Shown: in pieces, positions 45,901 through 57,833 of the stretch
Numbering within the stretch: position 1 is the stretch's first letter
How the letters are laid out: every line of letters begins with the position of its first letter
DNA from: Enoplolaimus lenunculus
Taxonomy: Eukaryota > Nematoda > Enoplea > Enoplida > Thoracostomopsidae
NCBI GenBank assembly: GCA_030248215.1
Contig: JASANG010000406.1
Coordinates: forward strand, 62,001 to 126,000
Direction of reading: 5' to 3'
Length of the DNA stretch: 64,000 nt
Notes under the pieces: generated by a model
Database searches by the model: none
What the model saw: only the letters and a program-made list of their open reading frames with translations
Told to the model about the DNA's origin: nothing
Translations under genes and position numbers: made by a program

Positions 45901-48367
45901 ACCGAAGCCTAAGCGTGAGTACAAACCGTTGTCTAAGCTTTTTCCAAAGCCTAAGCCTAAGCTTTAACTGTGCAAGAACTGTAGATTTACGGGCACAACG
46001 CGAAGACTAAGTGCGTACCGTAGCTATTTCTATTTATTGCGTCGTTTCACTGTAGTCGAACGCACTATATTTTTTACGTAAGCTATTGAGTAATGAATGA
46101 AGGTTTAGAGTACGCATAAAGTAAATTATTGAAGTGTTGATTTGTGACGTTTGTTTTCTCATCGCAAAGCAGTTGTGTATTGTAGAATAAAAAATAATTG
46201 ACACAACTCCTTCACATTGTAAACTCGTTCGTGTTCGGAGCGAAATTTTTGTTGAAGCGCTTCAGAACACAGTTTTTTATTTGCTACAACTTATGTACAC
46301 AGTATACGTATATATTATATATAGATGTATATATATAAGGAATATGTATGTGAAATGAAATTTTTTCATAATCAAAAAGAAAGATGTTGCTGAAATAAGT
46401 GGTTTTTAAGGAGTGAAGTGTGAGTGCCTTTTTAGTTGATCATTATGATGATGGTCATATTGTTCGTCACATTTATTTCGATTCGGGAGGGTTTGTAGGC
46501 AAATAAGAAAGGTTTTTGACCTCTAGGATTAAACACGTTATCACTAAAGCGAACGCTTCTGTATAAGTGTGTTTTTCTTTTTGGTTTTTCCAGGAATTTC
46601 CAGAAGGGATATAATATCTTTGCTGTCCGCCCAAGTAGACTATGAATGACGTAACGAAATAAAATAAAAAAATAGTATAATAACGTAGTTATATTTAAGG
46701 GCAGCCAAAGAAATGCTCGCTTAGGACGTATGTATGGTCTGTATTGTGAAGTGTGGTAAGGTAGATGATACTGATATGTCTTGGAAGTGAATATAGTGAG
46801 CTTGGAAAATTCAGCATGTTTTTCGCAGTTGATTTGTCAAAGTTTTCTACCAACTTTGAAATCCGTAGCTATAGGAGTAATTTAAGAATATTGACCCATA
46901 ATTTAAACAGTTTTCATTGACCGCAGCAGGAGCGGTCTCGTAGGTATATTGCTGTGATCACTGGTCAGTGGTAATTTAGAAATGTTCCATGTTAGAGTGA
47001 TAAAATTGAAAATAGCTGCCTGACTCAGGGATGGACAAACGCGGTATGTCTCGGTGTTTGGCTGGTGTAAATGAAAAAACACATGGTATGCATACTATAT
47101 ACCGAAATTTTTAATTCCGGTAAAAATTTACCGTAACCGGAAGGTGAAAAAATGCCGGAACCGGAATTCCGGTTGCATCCTGGGCGAAAAATAACATTTT
47201 CACGGTTCTTAGTTTGATGTAAAAAGGTAACCGCTAATTCTTAGCAAATAATACAAGTTTTTACGCTAAAACAACATATATGTATGTTTATACGTTCGAA
47301 AACACATAAAAATCGTTAAAAAATTTTAGTTTCATTTTATTTTTGGTAACTGGCTAAAAAATGACCAAGACAGAGACCAGTCTCGATCTCGGTTTTCAAC
47401 CAAGACCATTTATCTCTACATATGTGTAGTTAATTTTAGGGCTATTTTAGGGCTACCCCTCAAATTTGGTTCAACATATCACCTCCCCTATTCAAATCCA
47501 ACTGTAAACATTAGCGTGTTTTACGTATGTATATATATCCATATATACATTATATATATGTTATACATATTTTACATAAATATATAAAACAAATCAACGC
47601 CCCTCAAAACGCTACCTATCTGAATCCTCGTTGATTTTCGATTTCAAGAGCTCTCATCACGACAGAATACTGTATGTATATACTAGATACTTGAAATTCT
47701 CGTGCTTTCCACATACACCACACGTTAGTTGCGACTATGGACTATGCTACGCAATCCAACGAAGCGCAAGGTGACTGTCAAAATTTTCGCGCACGTAACC
47801 AATAAATACCAATATATATATATACATATATATAATCAGGCAAGGTGGCACCCAATCCGCAATTTGACCAAATCCACGATTTGACCGAATCCGAATCGAT
47901 TGCTAATTGCTAAATTTGACTGTTGTATTTTTTCAAATTTCTGATACTGATACCTATAATGTTGGTAATTTGTTTTACAATTAGCAAATTTATAAAGTTT
48001 GAACATTGGTTTATAGACATGCAAAACTAATACGTAACAATTATTATTCTCAGCAAAAGCTTAACTAACCGCATTTTATTCCCATGAAAAATTTTAGCTT
48101 TGTTCATTTCACACATTGGTCCTTTGATTGCTCGAAATCACCAGTCTGGGAACTTGTGGCTTGATACCATTAGTGGAGAAACAACTTTATTTAATGTTGT
48201 AGATGGGACTTGTTCGGAAAAAACTTTCAACTAAAGTTCACTTCTTGACGAAAAATTATAAGACGTGTGTGTGTCGAGTAAACTAGCGGCGGCTGGTGTC
48301 ATTGTGTCCTGTCAAGCCACACTGTGACTGGCGATGGCCACATCACTGTTTTTATTAACGCGTTACG

Positions 48368-48410
<43 letters not shown>

Positions 48411-51400
48411 GTATGTAGTTTGGTTTGTATAAAATTCTAAACTAGAGGATTTCAAGCAAAGCACCTTAACACTGTTATTCTAAACATACGTTTACTTACA
48501 TTTATGTATATATCTGCTGAATATATTGGGGTTTTTCCATTATCCCCCCGTCCGGTGGTTGCCCAAAAATGGTTCATATTTGAAAATTTTTTGCATATTT
48601 CAGCTGTTCATGAGCTCCGCTGATCATTTCACGTTTAAATTTGAATTTTTGAAAAAAAATCGATATTTTAAGCTGCCAAAATCCCCCAAATAATTTTTAT
48701 CAAAAAGTTTGAAAATTTTTTATACCATTGGATGCAGCTTGTTGAGATGAGTGCCGTGGCGGTGAGATATCCGCCATCAGACGTGTAGTTAACGAGTTTT
48801 GGTCAAAAATAACTCTGATTTGGACGCCGTCCCAAATCGTTGGCAGCGCGCAAAATCAGTTTTTAACGCTAACTCGTTAACCAATCGTCTGATTGTGAAA
48901 AATGTAATACCATTGGACTCAGCTCCGCAAGCTGCATCGAATGGCATATCGTTTGTTAAACTTTATAACAATTTTTTTGGGTTCCAAGGGGGGTGGGTCG
49001 GGACCTTTAAAAAAGTCGAATTTTTTAAAAATTCAAATTTAGGCGTGGCATGATCAAGTGATGTTCTGTGAACCTCAAATATGCCAAAAGTTTTTAAATC
49101 CGTCGATTTTTGGCTAAACGCGGGCTGAGCGAGAATAAAACAGAACAGACTACATATGTGCAGTTTATATGCATGCATGCACTATACATGACGGATTGAT
49201 ATGCTATTAAATTTTACTATCATATTTTAACGGTCGAATTCACATGCATTGAAAATGCAGTCGACTCGACAGAGAACAACATTGTCAAATTCACAATTGA
49301 GGTTCAACGTTGTTGTAGATAAAATTGAGGCTGTAGCGGGAGCGCTTAATGGGTCACAGTCTGGCCGTAGAATGAAACTACGTACGTAGTTTCGGCAATG
49401 ATAAATGTGTCTTTGATCAGAGAGGTACGAATTTTTGCGTACATATTCATGGGTTGACGCTGGCAGTTATATTAAGTATATAAGCACATATGAGGGAAAA
49501 TTAAACGTTTGAAGTGTCTTTAATTTTGATTTAATTTCAATTTGAGAGTCAAATTTAAGCTTGGGCGTGTTTCATATAACAGTTAAGTGTGTACTATTGA
49601 CATAGATACGTGCGTATATAAGTGTATATATAATATGTAGTTTAAATGGTGACTAAATGAGTTCAATTCAGTATAGTGTGTAGGGATAGTTCTGCGAGCA
49701 GGGCTGTAATTGTATACCGAAATGCTATGCGTATTGTATACTTAGTACTTAATATGCTTATATGTACGTACATATATATGTATTATATGCGAATGTGAAA
49801 TTAGTGAAATTAAACAGGTTATATTTATCTTCCAGCTGCTGTGTTTCGGCACAGTGAGATTGGTTTTAAACCAGGGTGCAACCCGGAATTCCGGTTCCGG
49901 CAGGGAAATGCGGAATTTGCACTATCCTGTTCCGGTAATAACTCCGGTATTTTTTCGCCGGAATTTTCCAGCCTTTTCGGTATTGAAAATTTTTCGCGTT
50001 CGAAAATTTAAGAAAAATTGGCGTATTATGCTAAGTTGTTTTTCCAAAATTATCTGAGCGAGTATAGCTAAAATTTTCGATTAGTGTCGTCCGTCATACT
50101 CTATAATTTTTATCATAAGTTTCCCAGCTACTGCATTTTGTTTCAAAATTTTGACATTCTCAATGGTGTGTTTACACCATTAAAAGCCATTAAATAGCTT
50201 TTAAATAAATTTTCGTAAAAAGTGTTTTTTATATTTTCTGGTTCCGTTTCCGACATGTTTTTAACTTTTCGGTTCTATAATTTTATTCCGGTTGCACCCT
50301 GCGTTGACACGTTTGTGAGTGTTATTAAAAACGTTCTAGCAGCCAAGGCCCACTCTGTGGTTGGTCGCGACACTGCCTTACAGTCATCGCCCGGATTAGT
50401 TAAAGCTTGTGAGCCGTGTATGATAAAGTGTGGGTTGCGTGGGAGGGGATCAGAACTGCAACCGGTACGTAGCTTAGGAGATAACAAAGAACTAAAGTAT
50501 AAATACAGTCAAATGATGTACAGGACAGATTTACGTCTGTCGACAGCAAACAAATTGTGCAGCGTTGGTGATAAGGTTCGAATTGGTGTTTTGTATCGCC
50601 TTTTCCAGATGCTCTACGGAAAAAGGTTAAACATAACCTGTACTTGGCTGTGATTTAATAATCGTAGCCAGCTTCGAAATTGAGATAGAACGTCATCTAT
50701 ATGTCCGAAATCTTGGCCAACTTTGTTTGCAGTGTATATATACAGTTTATGCAATATTTATATATATATATATAATATATCTATTTTCAGTGCGACCAGG
50801 AGTGCCTCAAATTTCGCATCAACCACCTTCGCCTGTTCAAGAAGGTCTCGCGGTCAATGTTGTCTGTGAAACTGCTGGCGGTAACCCTCCGCCACAGATT
50901 TCGTGGGTTTTTTCAAACGGCACTGAGATTGATTCTGAATCGGCCGGGATGACAGTTGAGCGAACTGAAGCGACAGATTTGGTAATTTTATTTGCCGTAT
51001 TAATACTGAGTCAGAAGCCGGCTGGATATCCGGTTCCACTTTAATAATATTTGTCGAAAATTGACGTCCGGCATCGTAACGGATATAAACCTGAGATATT
51101 GGATGTGTATGATTAATGCTTTGTCGTAATTGGTTTACTCTCGACTTGAGTGAAATGAGTTAAATCTAGCAGACGCTGGGCATTCGCTGGGTCGCGACGG
51201 AATAGGGGAAGACACCACCGGGGGGTGGATCACAACCGAGGGAATTTTCTGAGAGTGGGGGGTTGCAGAGTTTTCCATAAAGCGTCAGTTGCACTAGCCA
51301 GTGTTCAGTTACGCCTACAAATAAGCACATAGTCAAAGCCATTCATATAAATAAACACAGATCAAATATACGAGTAATATGATCGGGAGGAAAGGATATG

Positions 51401-54400
51401 TTTAATTGATAGTGAAGTTGTTTTCTCTCAAAAAGTGAGGAACAAACAAATTAATTAACCGGTGGGAGAAATGTTGAGTGGGGGTGGCTGAACTGGGGGT
51501 GAAATGTTAAGTGGGTGGGTAGCTTTTGGTTAGTGGGGGCTCCCATTTCCCTCAGTAGCGAACCCTCAGTCGTTGTAGTGTACAAAATGTTGGTGTTTCA
51601 TTAGCGTTGGATAAATTTAATTGCTGGGTCTCTGGGGTTTCGCTAGTGGAAAAAATTATTCACATGCCTACATTCAAGCTCCCGTTTACTCCAGCCACTC
51701 TCCCACCACAAGTTGACGTCCCTCAGTTTTTTTGCAACCACCCTGCAAACACAAAATATCTAAAATTTCAAGATTTTTCGTATAATTTACACTAGTTTTC
51801 CCGTCAAGCATGAATTGTAAGTCGACTTATCTCCCTCCCCCCACATGGTGCCTCTACCGGGGATGGGATGCTTCCTCCACTCGCCATCAGCGTAGTCAAA
51901 CTCAAGCGTCTATTGAAGTTTGCATACTCTTTAGTGCAATCAAGGACTGGTCTGTAGCAATTATACTGTTTCTGTACAGTGTACATGTTTGTATGCGTTT
52001 TTTGTCAGATTTTGCCCACAAAAAGTACACTTCGATGGGTAGTGAACGCTGCAGATAACGCAAAATCATTGACGTGCCGAGTACGTAACAAAGCGATGGA
52101 CGATAGTGAATCAAGCTTTGAAACTCGAACACAAGCTGTCGTGGTTCAGTGTAAGTCTAATATGTGATATTGACTTAGTTTCTGAAATCTTACTCTATGT
52201 ACGTCTTCACGTTTAAGTATGCTAAACAATTATTTAACCAATTGATTATCGTTTCTAAAAGCGTACTTAAGTTATGGCCTTTCTGTATCTCCTCACAGAC
52301 TGGTTTTTGTAAATCAATGTGAGAACAAAAAATTTGGGAATCACTTGATATAGGTACTAGCCGGGTTACGCCCGGGTCTGGTGACACGCGACCGTATGTC
52401 TACGGTAAACGAAATGGTTACGGTTTAGAATGATTCTGAAGTTTATTATACATTCCGTTTTCAACGTATTCAAGTAACGCCTAGGTACGTACGTATGGCA
52501 GTAAGAATGTTACGGTTAAGACTGAACGCTATAATAACCGCGTAGTAGTATTGATTTTAGATTTCAACCTGTAATTTATATTGTACATACATACATGCAA
52601 ACGTATACTTTGTATATATTATTTAGATCCACCAAAAGTCAGCGTTGGTCCAACGTCACGTTATAACATCGAAAAACGAATGACAGCGCGCCTTGTGTGT
52701 CGTGCAAATTCGAACCCACCACCAACGCGATATTTTTGGAGTCAAACGTCGTCTGTATTACAGCTTCCAGCGTCGCGGACAAGTAGTGGTTCCTCAACAG
52801 TTGACTCGTTGTCCGGAACTTCCGGGTTGAGTGCGTACAACACTCAGCCGAATGCAGAATTTGTCGTTCGTAAAGATAGCGGTGGCAATTATACATGCAC
52901 GGTGACCAATGCGATTGGAGAAGGCAGCGCATCGTTGACGCTGAATGTGATGTGTGAGTGAGGGGAAATATGTGTGGGTTTGGAAAAGGTATAGAGTGGA
53001 GTAGTTGCGATGTAATAGCGAATGTGGGAAATATTATGTCGGGGGATAGTTCGTTGCAGGGTAGGAAAAAAGCGGCGAAGTATGGAGGAAATCGCCAATG
53101 GCTGGGAAGATTAGTAAGTAGGAAAGTTTGTGAGAAGTGGGTGGGAATGCGACGTGTGAGTGAATGTAGCAAATATAACTGGAAATAAATTTATGACAGG
53201 AGAAACTGCGAAACATGTGGAAAACTGCTGAGCGTTAAGGAGGTGGAAGATTTTTGGGAACTATGGATATGGGGTGATGTTGGAGTGAAAGTGTATACGT
53301 ATTTGCGGCGACGATACAAAATTGAAATTATAGGTTTTGGGCGTTCGCTTGCTTCCAACGGATCGGGGTAACTTCGGTCGTAATTTCCAGTGTAAATACC
53401 GTATTTTTAATTGTATTTTTCAAAATTTTACGAATTCATTTTGTTAGGATTTTTGTTCTTTTGTTTTAGACGGTCCTGAGATTACTGTTCAGTCTGAAGT
53501 GACCGTACGAGAAGGAGACACGCTGAAAACACGATGTTACGTCGATGCAAATCCACCAGCGTCTATTGTAGGGTGGGAAGGGCCAAACGGGAGGCGATCT
53601 AATGGAGATGTAAGTTGTACTTGCTAGTTTCGTCAACGAAATCCAAGCTGCAACTACGAAAGTAGGATACCGCTGCTAGTTAACCCGTGTTTTAAGCTTT
53701 AGTTATATGCGTGGACTACATATTTTCACGTAGATCAAAGGACCTTCAATATGAGCGGTTTTTATATATTTGTTTAAAATTAGTGATGTGTCGATACCAG
53801 AGTTTTTGCCAATGCTGAACAGATGCCGATTTCAAGTTTAATACATAATGCTTCAATAACTACTGTTAAGGTTACTACATTATAGCTGTTTGAAGTTCTG
53901 TGTGTGGGATAAAAACTACAAAACATTTTTATGTTACAAACGTTTAGTATGTAACCTACATTAAATTAATTGATATGGATATTTAAGGAACTTGAAATTC
54001 CACGAACTACAAAACGCGATGGAGGAACGTATACGTGTAATGCTGAAAACGAGCTCAATTTGTATGAATTTGGAACGGTTGCTCGGAAAAAATCAAAACA
54101 GATGATCGTAATAGTTGAATGTAAGCATGCAAATTTTTTACTTATTTTTGTTTTAATCCACATGACGTGTTTTAAGTTAGAGTAAAGTGATTGATTGTTC
54201 AAGCGATTTTAGTAACAACAACTAAAACAGCTAAATGAACATGTATGGGCGTTGCGTAACTGGCTCTTGGACAAAAAATGAAGGTTCAGAATCTGATTCG
54301 GATTTCAAAAGCCGAATCCAGCGATGTGGAGAACAGCTGTTTGTGTTTGTGAAGTTCAATGTAAATAGAGGGACTCTTTCGAAAATTGGTGCCGCCCAGA

Positions 54401-54753
54401 TCTGAAATCTGATGTACAATTGACATAATTTTGTTATTGTATTACGGATAAGCCACTGGTGTTTGGGATCTGCGGTACTCTGCTGTTGTACCCTTTCCCT
54501 CACATTTACACTTGAGCTTTGAACAAGGTTTATGTTAGCCTAAACATAGGTCTGAGCCTTAATGTTAAATATGCGGGCAAACTGTACACGAGCCGTCGTG
54601 CTCTGTAACCTAATTAGATACAGTTCAAATAAGTGCATTTTTAGACCCGCCGGGCAAAGCGGTCGTATCGGTAGTTGAGCCTGCAATTGTTGGTGGAACG
54701 GCACAGTTGAAGTGTACAGCCGAAGATCCTGGTGTTCCGCCTGCGGAGTACAG
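36553..54753 (+). CDS. Nephrin/echinoid-like Ig-superfamily adhesion receptor (N-terminal part, 9 exons)
   Basis: Exons 36553-36994, 44024-44312, 45275-45465, 50791-50981, 52009-52150, 52627-52953, 53470-53609, 53988-54120, 54645-54753; 1964 nt, about 654 residues, phases 1,2,1,0,1,1,0,1,2, all GT-AG. Ig1 (exons 2-3: LMCSVQ to GRFVCQIQ), Ig2 (exons 4-5: VVCETAGGNPPPQISW to SLTCRVRN), Ig3 (exon 6), Ig4 (exons 7-8), start of Ig5 (exon 9: AQLKCTAEDPG). Domains are joined by Y-P-P or Y-G-P hinges as in nephrin, Kirrel and echinoid. Such receptors are type I membrane proteins acting in cell recognition and junctions. The rest, including any transmembrane segment, was not found in the window. Orthology within the group is not resolved. 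Exon 1 is the least certain part. Confidence 0.9.
37212..37579. mobile_element. hAT-like MITE (368 bp) with perfect 8-bp target duplication
   Basis: Ends TTGGGATGTTCCGATTAATC and GGCATCGGCACATCCCTA, flanked by ATGTGTAC at 37204-37211 and 37580-37587. Shared interior with 24876-25396 (cagttggaacgctatcagtt versus its complement). Non-coding. Confidence 0.88.
37809..38205. mobile_element. hAT-like MITE (397 bp) with perfect 8-bp target duplication
   Basis: Ends CAGGGTGCAACCGGAATT and AATTCCGGTTGCACCCTG, flanked by GATGGCAC at 37801-37808 and 38206-38213. Subterminal ggaaccggaaccgg tracts occur at both ends. Non-coding. Confidence 0.92.
40076..40345. repeat. Dispersed repeat, copy 1 (about 260 bp)
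   Basis: It shares with 42290-42540, in the same orientation and order, ggccaatctgctattt / accaatcggctatttt, aaactgctactgaa, cacacgcaat, atcacagttgttttgc and ttggccttggc. Roughly 70 percent alike by eye. Confidence 0.65.
42290..42540. repeat. Dispersed repeat, copy 2
   Basis: The second copy of the repeat at 40076-40345, in the same intron. No termini or coding frame recognised. Confidence 0.65.
43347..43455. repeat. (AAT)n-type microsatellite
   Basis: Aat, agt and act trinucleotides in a near-regular array. The Asn-rich frame across it is an artefact. Confidence 0.92.
44024..44312 (+). CDS. Ig receptor exon 2: hydrophobic stretch and start of Ig1
   Basis: The acceptor is tattttacag. It encodes PFPTLILVTTLCLTSSAT, possibly the end of a signal sequence, then DPYYVREGNSGPTLMCSVQT and YILNW, the first half of an Ig domain. 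The donor is CCGCG|gtgagt, phase 2. Confidence 0.85.
44405..44862. mobile_element. hAT-like element with attccgattc ends, Ig receptor intron 2
   Basis: It starts gcgcaaccagaattccgatt and ends gattccggtataatccag, matching the ends of 5349-5738. Target duplication not readable; somewhat diverged. Confidence 0.55.
45275..45465 (+). CDS. Ig receptor exon 3: end of Ig1
   Basis: The acceptor is gcttttcag and the donor CTTG|gtaagt, phase 1. It encodes CYNLRIKSVSYERDNGRFVC and ASREAVVTVL; the L-I-x-x-V...D-x-G-x-F-x-C pattern closes the Ig fold. Confidence 0.92.
45865..45966. repeat. Palindromic TTAGGC-like hairpin
   Basis: The left arm gcaagcttaggcttaggctt is mirrored by aagcctaagcctaagcttt at the right, with a smaller inner pair (aaaaaggctta / aagctttttcc). 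About 100 bp in all, in intron 3 of the Ig gene. Confidence 0.75.
48368..48410. repeat. (TA)n microsatellite
   Basis: A TA array with one C interruption. Confidence 0.95.
48535..49145. repeat. Unclassified repeat with twice-repeated taccattgga-cagct motif
   Basis: It contains ataccattggatgcagcttg and ataccattggactcagctcc, each near a segment reading aacgagttttggtc or ctaactcgttaaccaatcg, in a T-rich and then A-rich setting. No coding frame or termini were recognised; its layout suggests a dispersed element. Confidence 0.4.
49872..50301. mobile_element. hAT-like MITE (430 bp), Ig receptor intron 3
   Basis: Ends CAGGGTGCAACCCGGAATTC and CCGGTTGCACCCTG. The flanking 8 bp do not match, so it is older or rearranged. 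Confidence 0.7.
50343..50470 (+). repeat. Possible tRNA-derived SINE
   Basis: ctctgtggttggtcgcgaca resembles an A box and ggggatcagaactgc a degenerate B box, in a GC-rich island next to the MITE. No family member was seen elsewhere in the window. Confidence 0.4.
50791..50981 (+). CDS. Ig receptor exon 4: first half of Ig2
   Basis: The acceptor is ctattttcag. It encodes QPPSPVQEGLAVNVVCETAG and NPPPQISWVFSNGTEI; Cys and Trp are correctly spaced. The donor is GATTTG|gtaatt, phase 0. Confidence 0.93.
52009..52150 (+). CDS. Ig receptor exon 5: second half of Ig2
   Basis: The acceptor is ttttttgtcag and the donor GTTCAGT|gtaagt, phase 1. It encodes STLRWVVNAADNAKSLTCRV then TRTQAVVVQ, with the second Ig cysteine. 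Confidence 0.9.
52627..52953 (+). CDS. Ig receptor exon 6: Ig3
   Basis: A whole Ig domain in one exon: PPKVSVGPTSRYNIEKR, ARLVCRANSNPPPTRYFWSQ, a Ser-rich insert, then KDSGGNYTCTVTNAIGEGSA. The acceptor is tatttag and the donor ATGT|gtgagt, phase 1. Confidence 0.95.
53470..53609 (+). CDS. Ig receptor exon 7: first half of Ig4
   Basis: The acceptor is ttgttttag. It encodes YGPEITVQSEVTVREGDTLK and RCYVDANPPASIVGWEGPNG. The donor is GGAGAT|gtaagt, phase 0. Confidence 0.94.
53779..53900. mobile_element. Truncated hAT-like MITE in Ig receptor intron 7
   Basis: tagtgatgtgtcgataccag followed by gatgccgatttcaagttta matches the left end of 24876-25396; the right end is absent. Confidence 0.6.
53988..54120 (+). 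CDS. Ig receptor exon 8: second half of Ig4
   Basis: The acceptor is ggatatttaag; the donor GTTGAAT|gtaagc, phase 1. It encodes ELEIPRTTKRDGGTYTCNAE then a basic stretch VARKKSKQMIVIVE. The D-x-G-x-Y-x-C motif is intact. Confidence 0.93.
54645..54753 (+). CDS. Ig receptor exon 9: start of Ig5
   Basis: The acceptor is gcatttttag; the donor TACAG|gtaagt, phase 2. It encodes YPPGKAVVSVVEPAIVGGTA and QLKCTAEDPGVPPAEYR. The next exon should begin with one base and then a Trp codon; none convincing was found to the right edge. Confidence 0.92.
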
Positions 54754-55059
54754 GTAAGTAATCTGTCGGCACCAAGGTGCGATCAGGAGGACGATTTAAG
54801 TGTCAAATGCAAATGGGATTTTTGTCCACTATTTAGGATCTTTTTTCTTTTGAAGCACAAAAACCCCTTCGCACCTCAAAATTCTTTTACAACAGGTTCA
54901 AACCCATCTTGAAAGTTTTGTCCTGGATTTGTAGAAAAAATTTAGTTGGTAATACAATAAATCACCTTCACCCTCCCCATCAAAAGTATTACAGAAAGTG
55001 ACGTGACCAATCCCTTTGGGGATATTTTGATAGTTTGACCGAAAATTTGAGGGTCTACG

Positions 55060-55066
<7 letters not shown>

Positions 55067-55090
<24 letters not shown>

Positions 55091-55092
55091 AT
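55067..55092. repeat. (GTAT)n microsatellite
   Basis: A short tetranucleotide array. Confidence 0.9.
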
Positions 55093-55761
55093 ATAAAATT
55101 GGTTCGCTTGCTCGAACATACATTGTCATTTTTAGCACTGTTGGATGCAAACTCGTTATTTGCCAGGTTGTATTTTTATCAAATTGATTTTTAGTTTATT
55201 GGTTTGCTGAAATTTGACTGTTTTAATTTGTGTGCATTTGCAACGTAAACGTCAGGAGGGCCCTTGTTGAATCTTTTATCATATTCACACATCATATTAA
55301 ATGTATATATAATTTTTAATTATTATTTTTAATTATAGTATGTGCAGGTAGATATCAAAGATAAATAACGTTAAAGTTGTATCATTTTATAATCCAATTT
55401 TTAATAATGGATCATAAAATTACTGTTGTAAAACTTTAAAATTGTACCATTGATACAGTTTGGTATAAATATTATAACAGCTTAAGTAAGTATTGAGGGC
55501 CGCAACTGCTAGGGGCGAGGTTGGGTACCGCCCGCGTGCACAAATGTTAGCTGCCTTCCGAAACCTAAACGATTATTTTCTGTAGCATTGAACAAATTGT
55601 ATGCCACGGAAGTTTACTTTCCAGTAAAATCTGCTTGTCCCAACCATTTTAGAAATTTCCAGCCCCCTCTATTTTAAAATTTTCTAGTTCCTTCTTATTA
55701 AATTCTTGTTGCCCCCAATGCTCCCTCTATAAATAATTCCTGGTTGCGTGAACTGTATTAA

Positions 55762-55762
<1 letters not shown>

Positions 55763-55824
<62 letters not shown>
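55763..55824. repeat. (TA)n microsatellite
   Basis: About 31 TA units without interruption. Confidence 0.96.
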
Positions 55825-55828
<4 letters not shown>

Positions 55829-56135
55829 CTTTAGGGAATTGTAAAATCTGCACGCTACGTATCGTTGGTGAAATGTAGCACACTCATTCATTAATGTTGC
55901 GGTGGCATGGTGTCGTCGTAGTGACTAAGACCGATTATATTAAATATACTATTATTTTACTATAATATACGTACATTCATTGATTAGGAAAGTAAAATAT
56001 TCCCATGGGCACTTTTAGCAGTGTTGTAGTCAAAAGTTGGACAGAGTGTTTTGTTTTTAGTAAATATGCGCTAATTTTAAAATGTAATTTTAAAATATTT
56101 ACGACGGACTGGACATCGTAGTTGGTCAGCCTGCA

Positions 56136-56164
56136 TAACTAACTAACTAACTAACTAACTAACA
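56136..56164. repeat. (AACT)n microsatellite
   Basis: About seven aact units. Confidence 0.93.
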
Positions 56165-56831
56165 CTGACTAACTACAAATATTAACTTTTGTGTAACAGG
56201 GACGTGTACAATAATTGAAAGCGTATGAATGGGGATATATATCACTGACCGAAATTTATGGAAAGGCAAAGGAAAAAAGCACTCAGGCAGGGATATGCTG
56301 GATTTTACACGAACTGAAATTGTTGCTACACAATTTTTGTTGAACAAAAAATATCTCCATTTTGACGAATGAATTGTGGAATTTAGCATCTCGAGACTAA
56401 GGGCGTAGTCAAGATTTCATTTCAGGTGAGTGAAATGTTATTTGAAATTTTCGACCCGTAACTTTAAAGCAGTTATTGTGTAACACTGCATTTTTTGTTG
56501 TCTCTAGAAATATCCGAGAGGCGCTGGCGGATCCAAACGGACCCGCCACGGCCTAGACTCCATTCGACTTTTCGATCGCCAGTTTTTCTTCACTATTATA
56601 TCTCGTTCCCTCCCCTTCACTTTTGAAAATTACTAGTTTCGCCGCTGTCTCGAGGAGATAATATATCCCTCCTGCTCAAGAGGTGACTTTGTATAGCGAT
56701 CGTACGTGAAAAAAACTTAGATATGCTAGGCGTTGGTGGTTGTGTTTGTCGCGGAAATCAGCAACATTACGATGATTGTTATCGCAGTAAAAGTAGTGTT
56801 TAGTTGGAAAGTTGTTAGGGTGATTTTGTTT

Positions 56832-56917
56832 TACAACAACAACACCACCACCACCACCAACAACAACAACCATAACAACAACAACAACAATTACAACAAC
56901 AACAACCTCGAAAACAA
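56832..56917. repeat. (AAC)/(ACC) trinucleotide array
   Basis: caa, cca and cat triplets in a row; an Asn/Thr-rich frame across it is not supported as coding. Confidence 0.9.
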
Positions 56918-57217
56918 GAGTTGATGTAAAAAAACACTAATGTGAATCAACGGTTTGTGGCCGTTTTGGAAACGTGTTATTTGACGCATTTCATAACGGG
57001 CGATGTGATTATTTTTGAGATAAAACGTTTTTCTTGCGACACGAAGTAAACGCTGTTATGAACGATTTGAAGACTGAAACGATAAGAGTTACAATTTTAG
57101 TAACAAAAACAACGAAAGTGGACGTTATCCTACACGTATAGGAGACATTATACGGCTCGGGTATGTGGGATGTTGCCAATTATGTACACCACAAGTCACG
57201 TTGGTTGCAGTACTGGC

Positions 57218-57590
57218 AACGAAGGTGGCAACAAAGGTTCGGATTCGGCAAAGATTTATGGTTCGGATTCGGATTCAGCAAAAACTTGTGCTGCGGATTT
57301 GGATTCGGTTGTGAAAAAGCCGAATCCGAAACCCGAATCCAACAGTGTTCGGCAATATGCTTTTTTCAGTTTTAATATTAATAAAAATTTTTTGTTTCTG
57401 GTCACAAATGTCAAAACTGATGCCGGGCAACGAATTATATTAACGTTTAAAAGTTACGCGGCTGGCATTGCGGCGATAGTCTGAAACAAATATTATAGAT
57501 ATAACTGAAATTTGCAACATGCAAGATTCGGATTCGGCAAATTAGCAATGGATTTGGATTCGGTCAAATCGTAGATTCGGTGCCACCCTG
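57218..57590. mobile_element. MITE with ggattcgg tracts
   Basis: Left aaggttcggattcggcaaag, right gattcggtgccaccctg. Inner gaatccgaaacccgaatcc is inverted relative to the left tract. A fragment of the same family lies at about 47838-47905 (ggtggcacccaatccg). Confidence 0.6.
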
Positions 57591-57833
57591 CTTGCAACCG
57601 ACGCCAACCTGTTCCGAGCAAAAATAATATCACAACGTAGGCGAAAAAATCTTGCCAGAAAATAATGAGCAAACTATATCTATAAAGTCTTCCGTTTAAA
57701 ACTGTAAAAAGGTTTTAGTGTTCATTTACATACGTATATAAAGTCAGAGATGAAACTGTACGCGAACTACGTATTTGGGGCGTTCTAGTTTTAATTATAT
57801 CGATACATTATGCGCGCTGCCAGGAATCTACTA

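Larger units (their letters stand above)
45466..50790. other. Ig receptor intron 3 (5.3 kb)
   Basis: Repeat-rich intron splitting Ig1 from Ig2: palindrome at 45865, an element fragment ending near 47185 (ggaattccggttgcatcctg), TA array 48368-48410, an odd repeat at 48535-49145, an element at 49872 and a SINE-like block at 50343. No exon found. Confidence 0.65.

Noticed and set aside
50222-50653. 143-codon + strand open frame in Ig receptor intron 3
   Set aside because: It spans the end of a MITE and a SINE-like block and shows no recognisable domain.
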